NCBI GenBank assembly: GCA_027886175.1 | Contig: JAJNNQ010000027.1 | Span: forward strand, 10,864,001 to 10,928,000 | Length of the DNA: 64,000 bases | Direction: 5' to 3' | Origin: Phylloscopus collybita | Taxonomy: Eukaryota; Chordata; Aves; Passeriformes; Phylloscopidae | Shown here: one piece after another, positions 21,019 through 35,000 of the stretch | Position numbering within the stretch: position 1 is the stretch's first letter | How the letters are laid out: every line of letters starts with the position of its first letter | The notes under the pieces: model-generated | The model's database searches: none | Told to the model about the DNA's origin: nothing | Seen by the model: the letters and a program-made list of their open reading frames with translations, nothing else | Program-made: the position numbers and the translations under genes

Positions 21019-24000
21019 CTTTTCCATGGGAAACCAAAGACTCCACCCTAGGTTCCTGATAGCGGTTTGTAGGAGGCCTTTGGCACTACAAGGGCAGAGA
21101 AACTTCCATCTGGTGTTTGATTGCACCTGGGAGATATTCGCATTTGTATGGAATTTGAGTGGAATTTTAGTAGGCAGAATCCCAGCGGCAGGCAGACAGA
21201 ATTAGACATGAATAGTGGTCCATTTCCTTGGAAACCAAAGTCTCCACCCCAGGTTCCTGATGTCATTTTCTAGGACGCCTCTGGCACTACAAGAGGAGAT
21301 AAACTTCCAACTGGTGGCATATTGCATCTGGGAGATATCCTCATTTGTATGTAATTTTAGTAGCCATAAGCCCAGTGGCAGGCAGACAGCATTATGCACG
21401 AACGATGGCCCATATCCATGGGAAACCAAAGTCTACGCCCCAGGTTCCTGATGTTAATTTGTAGGAAGCCTTTGGCACTACAAAGGCAGACAAACTTCCA
21501 TCTGGTGGTAGATTGCACCTGGGATGTATCCTCATTTGTATAGAATTTTAGTGGAATTTTAGTAGGCATAAGCCCAGTATCTGGCAGACAGCATTAGACA
21601 CAAACGGTGGCCCATTTCCTTGGGAAACCCAAGTCTCCATCCCACGTTCCTGATGTCAGTTTGTAGGAGGCCTTTGGTACTACATGGGCAGACAAACTTC
21701 CAACTGGTGGTAGATTCCATCTGGGAGATGTCCTCATTTGTGAGGAATTTCAGTAGGCATAACTCCAGTGGCAGGCAGACAGCATTAGACACGAACAGTG
21801 GCCCTTTTCCATGGGAAACCAAAATCTCCACCCCATGTTGCTGATGTCACTTTGTAGGAGACGTTTTCCAATATAAGGGCAGAGAAAATTCCATCTGGTT
21901 GTAGATTGCACCTGGGAGATATCCTCATTTTTATGGAGTTTTAGTGAAATTTTAGTAGGAAGAAACCCAGTGGCAGGCAGACAGCATTAGACACGAACAA
22001 TGGCCCATTTGATGGGAAACCAAAGTCTCCACGCCACGTTCCTGATGTCCGTTTCTAAGAGGCCTTTGACACTACAAAGGTAGACAAACTTCCGTCTGGT
22101 GGTTGATTGCATCGTTGAGATATCCTCATTTTTATGGAATTTCATCAGGTAGAAGCCCAGCGGCAGGCAGACAGCATTAGAGAGGAACGGTGGCCCTTTT
22201 CCATGGGAAAACAAAGTCTCCAACCCAGGTTCCTGATGTCAGTTTTTAGTAGGCCTTTGGCATTAAAAGGGCAGACAAACTTCCATCTGGTGGGAAATTT
22301 TGTTAGGGAGATATCCTCATTTGTATGTAATTTCAGTAGTCATAAGCCCAGTGGCAAGGAGACAGCATTAAACACCAAGGGTGTCCCTTTTCCATGGGAA
22401 ACCAAAGCGTCCTCTCCAGAATCCTGATGTCAGTTTGTAGGAGGCCGTTGGCATTACAAGGGAATACAAACTTTCATCTGGTGGTAGACTCTATCTGGGA
22501 GATATCTTCATTTGTACGGGATTTTACTAGGCATAATCCCAGTGGCAGGCAGACACCATTAGACACGAACGGTGGCCCATTTCCATGGGAAACCCAAATC
22601 TCCGCGCTCATTGCTGATGTCACTTTTTAGGAGGCCTTTTCCAACATACAGGCAGAAAAACTTCCATCTGGTTGTAGATTGCACCTGGGAGATATCCTCA
22701 TTTCTATGGAATTTTATTGGAATTTTATTACGAAGATCCCCAGTGGCAGGCAGACAGCATTAGACACAAACGGTGGCCCATTTCCTTGGGAATCCAAAGT
22801 CTCCACCCCACGTTCCAGATGTCCTTTACTAGGAGGCCTTTGGCTCTACAAGGGCAGACAAACTCCCACCTGGTGGTAGATTGCTCCTGGGAGATATCCT
22901 CATTTGTATGGAACTTCAGCAGTCATAACCACAGTGCCAGGCAGACAGCATTAGACAGGAACCGTGGCCCTTTGCCATGGGAAACCAAAGTCTCCACCCC
23001 AGCTTCTTGAGGTCAATTTGTAGGAAGCCTTTTGCTCTACAGGGGCAGACAAACTTCCATTTGGTGGTAGATTGCAAGTGAGAGACATCTTCAATGGTAT
23101 GGAATTTTATTGGAATTTAAATAGGCAGAAGCCTAGTGGCAGGCAAACATCATTAGACACGAACGCTGTCGCATTTCCATGGGAAACCAAAGTCTCCACT
23201 CCAGGTTCCTGATGTCAGTATGTAGGAGGCCTTTGGCACTACGAGGGCAGACAAAGTTCCGTCTGGTGGTTGATTGCATTGAGGAGATATCCTCATTTGT
23301 ATGGAATTTCAGCAGGCATAAGATCAGTGGCAGGCAGACAGCATAGGACACGAACGGTGGACCTTTTTCATGGGAAACCGAAGTCTCCACCCCACGTTCC
23401 TGATGTCAGTTTTTAGGAGGCCTTTGGCACTACAAGGGCGAACAAACTTCGAACTGGTGGTAGATTCCATCTGGGAGATATCCTCATTTGTGAGGAATTT
23501 CAGCAGGCGTAACCCAGTGGCAGGCAGACAGCATTAGACAGGAACGGTACCCCTTTTCCATTGGAAACAAAGTCTCCATCCCACGTTCCTGATGTCAGTT
23601 TGTAGGAGGCATTTGGCACTATAAGGGCAGATTAATTTTCAACTGGTTGTAGATTCCATCTGGGAGATATCCTCATTTGTGTGGAACTTCTGCACTCATA
23701 ACCACAATGCCAGGCTGACAGCATTAGATACGAACGGTGGTCCTTTTCCATGGGAAACCAAAGTCTCTACCTCACGTTCCTGATGTCAGTTTTTAGGAGG
23801 CCTTTGGCACTACACGGGCAGACAAACTTCCACCTGGTGGTAGATTGCACCTGGGAGATATCCTCATTTGTATGGAACTTCAGCACTCATAACCACAATG
23901 CCAGGCTGACAGCTTTAGATACGAACGGTGGTCCTTTCCCATGGGAAACCAAAGTCTCCACCCCTAGTTCCTGATGTCAGTTTTTTAGGAGGCCTTTGCC

Positions 24001-27000
24001 ACTACAAGGGCAGACAATCTTCCATCTGGTGGTAAATTGCATCTGCGAGATATCCTCACTTGTATGGAAGTTTAGGAGGCATACGCCCAGTGGGAGGCAC
24101 ACAGCATTAGGCATGAACAGTGGCTCTTTTTCATGGGAAACCAAATTATCCATCCTACGTTTCAGATGTCAGTTTATAGGAGACCTTTGGCAATAGAAGG
24201 GCAGAGAAACTTCAAACCGGGGGTAGATTGCACCTGCGAGATATTCTCATTTGTATAGAATTTTAGAGTAATTTTAGTACGCAGAATCCCAGTGGCAGGC
24301 AGACAGAATTAGACATGAATAGTGGCCGTTTTCCAGGGGAAACCAAAGTCTCCAGGCCAGGTTCCTGATGTCAGTTTTTAGGAGGCCTTTTGCACTACAA
24401 GAACAGACAAACTTCCAACTGGTGCCATATTGCATCTTGGAGATATCTTCATTTGTATGGAGTTTTAGTGGAATTAAAGTAAGCAGAAGCCCAGTGGCAA
24501 GTAGACAGCATTAAACACCAACGGTGGCCCATTTCCATGGGAAACCAATGTCTCCGCCCCTGGTTTCTGATGTCACTTTGTAGGAAGCCTTTGGCTCTAC
24601 ATGGGCAGACAAACTTCCATCTGGTGGTAGATGGCACCAGGGAGACATCCTCATTTGTATGTAATTTTAGTAGCCATAAGCCCAGTGGCAGGCAGACAGA
24701 ATTAGACAAGAACGCTGGTCCATTTCCATGGGAAACCAACGTCTCTCCCCCAGGTTCCTCATGTCAGTTTGAAGGAGGCCTTTGGAACTACAAGGGCAGA
24801 CAAACTTCCATCTGGTGATAGATTGCACCTGGGAGATATCCTCATTTGTAGAGAATTTTATTGGAATTTTAGTAGGCATAAGCCCAGTGGCTGGCAGAGA
24901 GCATTAGACACGAACGGTGGCCCATTTCCTTGGGAAACCAAAGTCTCCATCTCACGTTCCTGATGTCAGTTTGTAGGAGGCCTTTGGTACTACAAGGGCA
25001 GACATACTTGTATCTTGTGGTTGATTGCATCGCGGAGATATCCTCATTTTTATGGAACTTCAGCAGTCATAACCACTGTACCAGGCAGACAGCATTAGAC
25101 AGGAACAGTGGTCGTTTTCCATGGGAAACCAAAGTCTCCACACTACGTTCCCGATGTCAGGTTTGAGGAGGCCTTTGGCAGTACATGGGAAGACAAACTT
25201 TCGTCTGGTGGTTGATTTCATCGGGGAGATATCCTCATTTGTATGGAATTTCAGCAGGTAGAAGCCCAGTGGCAGGCAGACAGCATTAGACATGAACGGT
25301 GGCCCTTTTCCATGGGAAACGGAAGTCTCCAACCCAGGCTTCTGATGTCGGTTTTTAGGAGGCCTTTGGCATTAAAAGTGTAGACATACTTCCATCTGGA
25401 GGGAAATTGCATTTGGGAGATATCCTCATACGTATGGAATTTTAGTAGGCATATACCCACTGGCAGGCTGCAGCATTAGAAATGAACAATGGGCCTTTTC
25501 CATGGAAAAACAAATTATCCATCCTATGTTCCTGATGTCATTTTTTAGGAGGCCTTTGGCAATACAAGAGCAGACAAACTTCCACCTGGTGGAAATTTGC
25601 ACCTACGAGATATTCTCATTTGTAAAGTATTGTAGACGAATTTTAGTACGCAGATTCCAAGCGGCAGGCAGACAGAATTAGACATGAATAGTGGCCCTTT
25701 TCCAGGGGAAATGAAAGTCTGCAGGCCAGGTTCCTGATGTCAGTTTTTTGGAGGCCTTTTGCACTACAAGAACAGACAAACTTCCAACTGGTGGCATATT
25801 GCATCTTGGAGATATCCTCATTTGGATGGAATTTTAGTGGAATTAAAGTAGGCAGAAGCCCAGTGGCAAGTAGACAGCATTAAACACCAACGGTGGCCCA
25901 TTTCCATGGGAAACCAAAGTCTCCACCCCATGATCCGGATGTCCGTTTCTAGGAGGCCTTTGGATCTACAAGAGCAGACAAACTTCCAACTGGTGGCATA
26001 TTGCATCTGGGAGATATCCTCATTTGTATGTAATTTCTGTAGCCATAAGCCCAGTGGTCGGCAGACAGCATTAGACACGAACGGTGGCCCTTTTCCATGG
26101 GAAACCGAATTCTCCACTCCAGGCTCCTGATGTCAATTTGTAGGAGGCCTTTGGCACTACAGGGGCAGACAAACTTCCGTCAGGTGGTTGATTGCATGGG
26201 AGAGATTTCCCAATTTCTTTGGAATTTCAGCAGGCAGAAGCCCAGTGGCAGGCAGACAGCATTAGACATGAATGCTGGCCCTTTTCCATGGGAAACCAAA
26301 GTCTCCGCCCCAGGTTCCTGATGTCAATCTGTAGGAAGCTTTTGGCTCTACAGGGGCAGACAAACTTCCATCTGGTGGTAGATTGCACCTAGGAGACATC
26401 CTCATTTGTAAGGAATTTTAGTGGGATTTTAATAGGCAGAAACCTAGTTGCAGGAACACATCATTAGACACGAACGCTGGCCCATTTCCAAGGGAAACCA
26501 AAGTCTCCACTCCAGGTTCCTGCTGTAAGTTTGTAGGAGGCCTTTGGAACTACAAGGGCAGATAAACTTCCAACTGGTGGTAGATTCCATCTGGGAGATA
26601 TCCTCATTTCTCTGGAATTTCAGCAGGCATAAGCCCAGTGGCCGGCAGACAGCATTAGACAGGAACGGTGGCCCTTTTCCATGGAAAACCAAAGTCTCCA
26701 CCCCACGTTACTGATGTCAATTTGCAGGAGGCCTTTGGCACTACAAGGGCTACATACTTCCATCTCGTTGTATATTCCATTACTGAGATATCCTTCTTTG
26801 TATGGAATTTTATTGGAATTTTAGTATGCAGAAGCCGAGTAGCCATCAAACAGCATCTGACAAGAACTGTGGCCCTTTTCCATGGGAAATAAAAGTCTCC
26901 ACCCAACATTCCTGATGTCCGTTTGTAGGAGGCCTTTGGAACTACAAGGCCAGGAAAATTTCCAACTGGTGGTAGATTGCATCTGGAAGACATCCTCATT

Positions 27001-29030
27001 TGTATGCAATATTAGCAGCCATAAGCCCAGTGGCAGGCAGACAGCATTAGATTTGCACGGTGGTCCTTTTCCATGGGAAACCAAGGTCACCACCTCACGT
27101 TCCTGAATGTCAGTTTGTTAGGAGGCCTTTGGCACTACAAGGGCAGCCAAAATTCTATCTGGTTGTCGATTCCACCTGGGAGATGTCCTCATTTGTATGG
27201 AAATTCATCAGGCATGAGCCCAGTGGCAGGCAGACAGCATTAGATTTGAACGGTGGCCCTTTTCCATGGGAAACCAAAGTCTCCACCTCACGTTCCTGAT
27301 GACAATTTGTAGGAGGCCTTTGGAATTACACGGGAAGACAAACTTCCATCTGGTAGTAGATTGTTCCTGGGAGATATCCTCATTTCTATGCAATTTTAGA
27401 AGGGAGAACCACAGTGGCAGGTAGACTGCATTAGACACGAACAGTGGCCCCTTTCCATGGGAAACCAAAGTCTTCACTCCAGGTTCCTGATGTCTGTGTG
27501 TTGGAAACCTTAACACTGCAAGGGAAGACAAACATCCAAGTGGTGGTGGATTCTGTCTGGGAGATATCCCCATTTGTATGGAATTTAAGACGGCATAAGC
27601 CCAGTGGCTGGCAGACAGCATTAGACAAAAACGGTGGCATTTTTCCATGGGAAACCAAAGTCTCCACCTCACGTTCCTGATGTCAGTTTGTAAGACGCCT
27701 TAGGCACTACAAAGGCAAAGGAAAATTAATCTGGTGGTAGATTGCACCAGGGAGATATCCTCATTTGAATGGAATTTTAGTGGAATTTTAGTCAGCAGAA
27801 TCCGAAAAATCGCCAGATAGCATTAGACAAGAACGGTGGCCCTTTTCCATGGGAAACCAAAGTCTCCATCTCACGTTCCTGATGTCAGTTTGTAGGATGC
27901 CTTTGGCACTACAAAGGCAGATAAACTTCCATCTGGTGGTAGATTCCATCTGGGAGATATCCTCATTTTTGTGGAATTTCAGCAGGCATGAGCCTTATTC
28001 CAGGCAGACTGCATTAGACACTAACGGTGGCCCTTTTCAATGGGACACCAAAGTCTCCACCTCACGTTCCTTATGTCAGTTTATAGGAGGCCTTTGGAAC
28101 TACAAGGGCACACAAACTTCCATCTCTTGGGAGAATGCAACTGCGAGATATCCTCATTTGCATGGAATTTAAGTGGAATTCTTGTGGGCAGAATCCCAGC
28201 GGCACATAGCGAGCATTAGACACGAACGGTGGCCCTTTTCCATGTGAAATCAACGTCTCCACCTCAGGTTCTTTATATCAGTTACTACGAGGCCTTTGGC
28301 ACTACAAGGGCAGACAAAATTCCATCTGCTGGTAGATTCCACCTGGGAGATATCCTCTGTTGTATGGAATTTCAGCAGGCATATGCCCAGTTGCAGGCAG
28401 ACAGCATTAGACAAGAACGGTGGCCTTTTTCATGGGAAACCAAAGTCTCCACCCCACATTCCTGATGTAAATTTATACGAGGCTTTTGGCACGATAAGGG
28501 CAGATAAACTTCCAACTGGTGGTAGATTGCACGTGAGAGATATCTTCATTTGCATGGAATTTTAGTGGAATTTTAGTAGGCAGAATCCCAATGATCGGCA
28601 GAGAGCATAAGACACAAACGGTGTCCCTTTTCCATCAGACACGAAGGTCTCTACCCCAGTCTCCTGATGTCAGTTGCTGGGAGGCCTTTGGCACTACAAG
28701 GCTAGAAAAACTTCCACCTGGTGGTAGATTGCATCTGGGAGATATCCTCATTTGTATGCAATTTTAGCAGGCAGAAGCCCAGTGGCAGGCAGACAACATT
28801 AGACACAAACGGTGGCCATTTTCCATAGGAAACCAAAGTCTCCACCTCACATTCCTGATGTCAATTTGTAGGAGGCCTTTGGCATTACAAGGGCAAACAA
28901 AACTCCATCTCGTGGGAGAATGCAACTGCGAGATATCCTCATTTGCATGGAATTTAAGTGGAATTCTTGTGGGCAGAATCCCAGCGGCAGGTAGAGAGCA
29001 TTAGACACGAACGGTGGCTCTTTTCCATGG

Positions 29031-29060
29031 GACACCAAAGCAGGGCTATGCCTGCTACAA
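29031..29060. other. Orientation switch 1 (+ to -)
   Basis: The + array ends in CCATGGGACACCAAAG and passes through CAGGGCTATGCC into the reverse-complement array (GCTACAATTCCATACAAATG). No spacer or foreign sequence separates the two. The same junction, inverted, is found at about 44200-44230. Confidence 0.9.
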
Positions 29061-32000
29061 TTCCATACAAATGAGGATATCTCGCAGATGCAATTTACCA
29101 CAAGATGGAAGTTTGCCTGACCTTGTAGTGGCAAAGGCCTACTAAAATCTGACATCGGGAACGTGGTGTGGAGACTTTGGTTTCCCATGGAAAAGGACTA
29201 CCGTTCGTGTCTAATGCTGTCTGCCTGGCACTGTGGTTATGACTGCTGAAGTTCCATACAAATGAGGTTATCTCCCAGGTGCAATCTACAACCAGGTGGA
29301 AGTTTGTCTGCCCTTGTAGTGCCAAAGGCCTCCTAAAAATGAACATCAGAAACGCGGGCTGGAGACTTTGGTTTCCCATAGAAATGGGCCACCGTTCGTG
29401 TCTAATGCTGTCTGCCTGCCACTGGCCTACTTCCTACTAAAATTCCACTAAAATTCCAAAAAAAAAATGAGGATTTCTCCCAGGTGCAATCTACAACCAG
29501 ATGGAAGTTTCTCTGCCCTTATATTGGAAAACACCTCCTACAAAGTGACATCAGCAACGTGGGGTGGAGATTTTGAATTCCCATGGAAAAGGGCCACCGT
29601 TCGTGTCTAACGATGTCTGCCTCCCACTGGGGTTATGCCTGCTGAAATTCCATACAAATGAGGATATCTCCCAGATGGAATCTACCACCACTTGGAAGTT
29701 TGTCTGCCCTTGTAGTGCCAAAGGCCTCCTAAAAAAGGACATCAGGAACCTGGAGTGGACACTTTGGTTTCCCATGGAAATGGGCCACTGTTCGTATCTA
29801 ATGCTGTCTGCCTGGTATTGTGGTTATGAGTGCTGAAGTTCCATACAAATGAGGATATCTCCCAGGTGCAATCTACCACCAAATGGAAGTTTGTCTGCCC
29901 TTGTAGTGCCAAAGGCCTCCTAAATACTGACATCAGGAACGTGGATTGGACTTTGGTTTCCCATGGAAAAGGGGCACCGTTTGTGCCTAATGCAATGTGC
30001 CTGCCGCTGGGCTTATGCCTAGTAAAATTCCATACAAATGAGGATATCTCCCACATGGAATTTACCATCAGATGGAAGTTTGTCTGCCCTTGTAGTGGCA
30101 AAGGCCTCCTAAAAAACTGACGTCAGGAACCAGGGGTGGAGATTTTTGTTTCCCATGGAAAAGGGCCATCGTTCGTGTCTAATGCTGTCTGCCTGCCACT
30201 GGGGTTATGCCTGCTGAAATCCCTCACAAATGAGGATATCTCCCTGATGGAATCTTCCACCAGTTGGAAGTATGTCTGCCCTTATAGTGCCAAAGTCCTC
30301 CTAAAAACTGACATCAGAAACCAGGGGTGGAGACTTTGTTTTCCCATGGAAATGGGCCAGCGATCGTGTCTAATGCTATCTGCCTGCCACTGGGCTTATG
30401 GCTACTGAAATTACATACAAATGAGGATATCACCCAGATGCAATATGCCACCAGTTGCAAGTTTGTCTGCACTTGTAGTGCCAAAGGCATCCTAAAAACG
30501 GACATCAGGGACGTGGGGTGGAGACTTTGTTTTCCCCTGGAAAACGGCCACTATTCATGTCTAATTCTGTGTGCCTGCAGCTGGAATTCTGCGTACTAAA
30601 ATTCCTCTAAAATTCTATACAAATGGGAATATTTCCCAGGTGCAATCCTCCCCCAGTTTGAAGTTTCTCTGCCCTTGTAGTGCCAAAGGGCTCCTATAAA
30701 CTGACATCTGAAACATAGGATGGATAATTTGGTTTCCCATGGAAAAGGGCCACTGTTCATGCCTAATGCTGTGTGCCTGCCACTGGGCGTATGACTGCTA
30801 AAATTCCATACAAATGAGGATATCTCGCAGATGCAATTTACCACGAGATGGAATTTTGTCTGCCCTTGTAGTGGCGAAAGCCCCCTAAAAAACTGACATC
30901 AGAAACCAGGCGTAGAGACTTTGGTTTCCCATGGAAAAGGACCACCGTTCGTATCTAAAGCTGTCTGCCTGGCACTGTGATGATGACTGCTGAAGTTCCT
31001 AACAAATAAGGATATCTCCCAGGTGCAATCTACCACCAGGTGGAACTTTGTCTGCCCTCGTAGTGCCAAAGGCCTCCAAAAAACTGACATCAGGAACGTG
31101 AGGTAGAGACTTTGGTTTCCCATGGAAAAGGGCCACCGTTGGTGTCTAATGCTATGTGGCTGCCACTGGGCTTATGCCTAGTAAAATTCCATACAAATGA
31201 GGATATTTCCCAGATGGAATCTACCACCACTTGAAAGTTTGTCTGCCCTTGTAATGCCAACGGCCTCCTACAAACTGACATCAGGAATCTGGAGCGGATG
31301 CTTTGGTTTCCCATGGAATAGGGCCACCCTTTGTGTTTAATGCTGTCTCTTTGCCACTGGGCTTATGACTACTGAAATTACATACAAATGAGGATATCTC
31401 CCAGATGCAATATGCCAACAGATGGAAGTTTGTCTGCTCTTGCAGTGCCAAAGGTCTCATTCAAAGTGATATCTGGAACCTGGCCTGGAACTTTGGTTTC
31501 CTATGGAAAAGGCCCACCGATCCTCTTTAATGCTGTCGGTCTGCAACTGGGCTTCTGAGTACAAAAATTCCACTAAAATTCCATACAAATGAGGACTTCT
31601 CCAAGGTGCAATCTACCACCAGTTGGAAGTTTTTCTGCCCTTGTAGTGCCAAAGGCCTCCTAAAAACTGACATCAGGAACATGAGGTGGAGACTTTGGTT
31701 TCCCAAGGAAATTGGCCACAGTTCGTGTCTAATGCTGTCTGCCTGCCACTGGGCTTCTGCCTGATGAAATTCCAAAGATATTTGGAAATCTCTCCGATGC
31801 AATCAACCACCTGACGGAAGTTTGTCTGCCCCTGTGGTGCCAAATGCCTCCTAAAAACTGACATCAGGAACCTGGAGTGGAGACTTTGGTTTCCCTTGGA
31901 AATGGGCCAGCGTTCCTGTCCAATGCTGTCTGCCTGGCACTGTGGTTATGACTGAAGGAATTCCATACAAAAGAGGATATCTCCCAGGTGCAATCTACAC

Positions 32001-35000
32001 CAGGTGGAAGTTTGTCAGCCCTTGTAGTGCCAAAGGCTACCTAGAAACTGACATCCGGAACGTGGGGTGGACACTTTGGTTTCCCAAGGAAATGGGCCAC
32101 CGTTCGTGTCTAATGCTGTCTGCCTGCCACTGGGCTTATGGCTACTGAAATTACATACAAATGAGGATATCTCCCAGATTCAATATGCCACCAGATGGAA
32201 GTTTGTCTGCTCTTGTAGTGCCAAAGGCCGCCTAGAAACGGACATCAGGAACGTGGGGTGGAGACTTTGGTTTCCCATGGAAATGGGGCACCGTTTGTGT
32301 CTAATGCTCTGTGCTTGCCACTGGGCTTATGCCTAGTAAAATTCCATACAAATGGGATATCTCCCAGATGGAATTTACCATCAGATGGAAGTTTGTCTGC
32401 CCTTGTAGTGGCACAGGCCTCCTACAAACTGACATCAGAAACCAGGGGTGGAGATTTTCGTTTCCCATTGAAAAGGGCCACCGTTCGTGTCTAATGGTGT
32501 CTGCCTGCCACTGGGGTTATGCCTGCTGAAATTCCTCACAAATGAGGATATCTCCCTGATGGAATCTACCACCAGTTGGAAGTATGTTTGCCCTTATAGT
32601 GCCAAACTCCTCGTAAAAACTGAAATGAGGAATGTGGGTTAGAGACTTTGGTTTCCCAAGGAAATTGGCCATAGTTCGTGTCTAATGCTGTCTGTTTGCC
32701 ACTGGGCTTCTGCCTGCTGAAATTCCAAAGATATTTGGTAATCTCTCCGATGCAATCAACCACCTGACGGAAGTTTATCTGCCCCTGTAGTGCCAAAGGC
32801 CTCCTAAAAACTGACATTAGGAATCTGGAGTGGAGACATTGGTTTCCCATGGAAATGGGCCAGCGTTCCTGTCTAATGCTGTCTGCCTGGCACTGTGGTT
32901 ATGGCTGCTGAAATTCTATACAAATGAGGATATCTCCCAGGTGCAATCTACCACCAGGTGGAAGTATGTCTGCACTTGTAGTGGCAAAGGCCTCCTAGAA
33001 ACAGACATCAGGAACGTGGGGTGGAGACTTTGGTTTCCCATGGAAATGGGCCACCGTTAGTGTTTAATGCTGTCTACATGCCACTGGGCTTCTGCCTACT
33101 TTAATTCCACTAAAATTCCATACAAAGGAGGATATCTCCAAGATGCAATATGCCACCAGTTGGACGTTTGTCTGTTCTTGTAGTGCAAAATGCCTCCTAA
33201 AAACTATCATCAGGAACCAGGCGTGGAGACTTTGGTTTCCCATGGAAAAGGACCTCCGTTCGTATCTAATGGTGTCTGCCTGGCATTGTGGTTATGAGTG
33301 CTGAAGTTCCATAAAATTGAGGATATCTCCCAGGTGCAATCTACCACCAGGTAGATGTTCATCTGCCCTTATAGTGCTAAACACGTCCTAAAAACTGACA
33401 TCAGGAACGTGAGTTGGAGACTTTGGTTTCTCATGGAAAAGGGGCACCTTTTGTGTCTAATGCTATGTGCCTGCCACTGGGCTTATGCCGGGTAAAATTC
33501 CATACAAATGCGGATATCTCCCAGGTGGAATTTAGCATCAGGTGGAAGTTTGTCTGCCCTTGTAGTGGCAAAGGCCTCCTAATAATCTGACATCAGGAAC
33601 CAGGGGTGGAGATTTTTTTTTCCCATTGAAAGGGGCCAGCGTTCGTGTCTAATGCTGTCTGCCTGCCACTGATCTTCTGCCTGCTGAAATTCCAAAGATA
33701 GTTGGAAATCTCTCCGATGCAATCAACCACCTGACGGAAGTTTATCGGCCCCTGTAGTGCCAAAGGCCTCCTAAAAACTGACATCCGGAACCTGGATTGG
33801 AGACTTTGGTTTCCCATGGAAATGGGCCAGCGTTCTTGTCTAATGCTGTCTGCCTGGCACTGTGGTGATGACTGCTGAAGTTCCATACAAATGAGGATAT
33901 CTCCCAGGTGCAATCTACCACCAGGTGGAAGTTTGTCTGCCCTTGTAGTGCCAATGGCCTCCTAGAAACGGACATCAGGAACGTGGGGTGGAGACTTTGG
34001 TTTCCCATGGAAATGGGCCACCGTTCGTGTCTAATGCTGTCTGCCTGCCACTTGGTTTCTTCCTATTAATATTCCACTAAAATTCCATAGAAATAAGTAT
34101 ATATCCCAGGTGCAATCTACAACCAGATGGAAGATACTCTCCCCTTGTTGTACCAAAGCCCTCCTAAAAAACTGACATCAGGAACCATGGGTGGAGACTT
34201 TGATTTCCCATGGAAAAGGACCAGCGTTCATGTCTAATGCTGTCTGCCTGCCAATGAGCTTCTGCCTGCTGAAATTCCAAAAAAATTTGGAAATCTCTCC
34301 AATGTAATCAACCACCTGACGGAAGTTTGTCTGCCCCTGTAGTGCCAAAGGCCTCCTACAAATTTACATGAGGAGCCTCGAGTGGAGACTTTGGTTTCCC
34401 ATGGAAAAGGGCCAGCGTTCGTGTCTAATGCTGTCTGCCCGCCACAGGTTTGTGGCTACTGAAATTACATACAAATGAGGATATCTCCCAGATTCAATAT
34501 GCCACCAGTTGGAACTTTGTCTGCTCTTGTAGTGCAAAAGGCCTCCTATAACTGACATCAGGAACCTGGCCTGGAGACGTTGTTTTCCCCTGGAAAAGGG
34601 CCACTATTCATGTCTAATTCTGTCTGCCTGCCGCTGGGATTCTGCGTACTAAAATTGCTCTAAAATTCTATACAAATGAGAATATCTCGCAGGTGCAATC
34701 TATCACCAGGTGGAAGTTTGTCCGCCCTTGTAGTGCCAAAGGCCTCCTAGAAACGGACATCAGGAACGTGGGGTGGAGACTTTGGTTTCCCATAAAAATG
34801 GGCCACCGTTTGTGTCTAATGCTGTCTTCCTGCCACTTGGCTTCTTCCTACTAAAATTCCATTAAAATTCCATAGAAATGAGGATATCTCCCAGGTGCAA
34901 TCTACAACCAGATGGAAGTTTCTCTGCCCTTATATTGGAAAAAGCCTCCTATAAAGTGACATCAGCAATGTGGGGTGGAGATTTTGTTTCCCATAAAAAA

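Larger units (their letters stand above)
10648..29040 (+). repeat. 191/202-bp satellite array, + orientation, block 2
   Basis: The satellite resumes in the same phase and orientation after the retrovirus and continues head-to-tail for 18.4 kb (about 94 monomers at a mean near 195 bp). Landmarks and monomer lengths are as in block 1. Several kilobase-scale duplications are embedded in it (see the separate entries). Monomers from about 26.7 kb onward are more individual in sequence. I find no gene, RNA gene or second mobile element in it. Confidence 0.95.
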
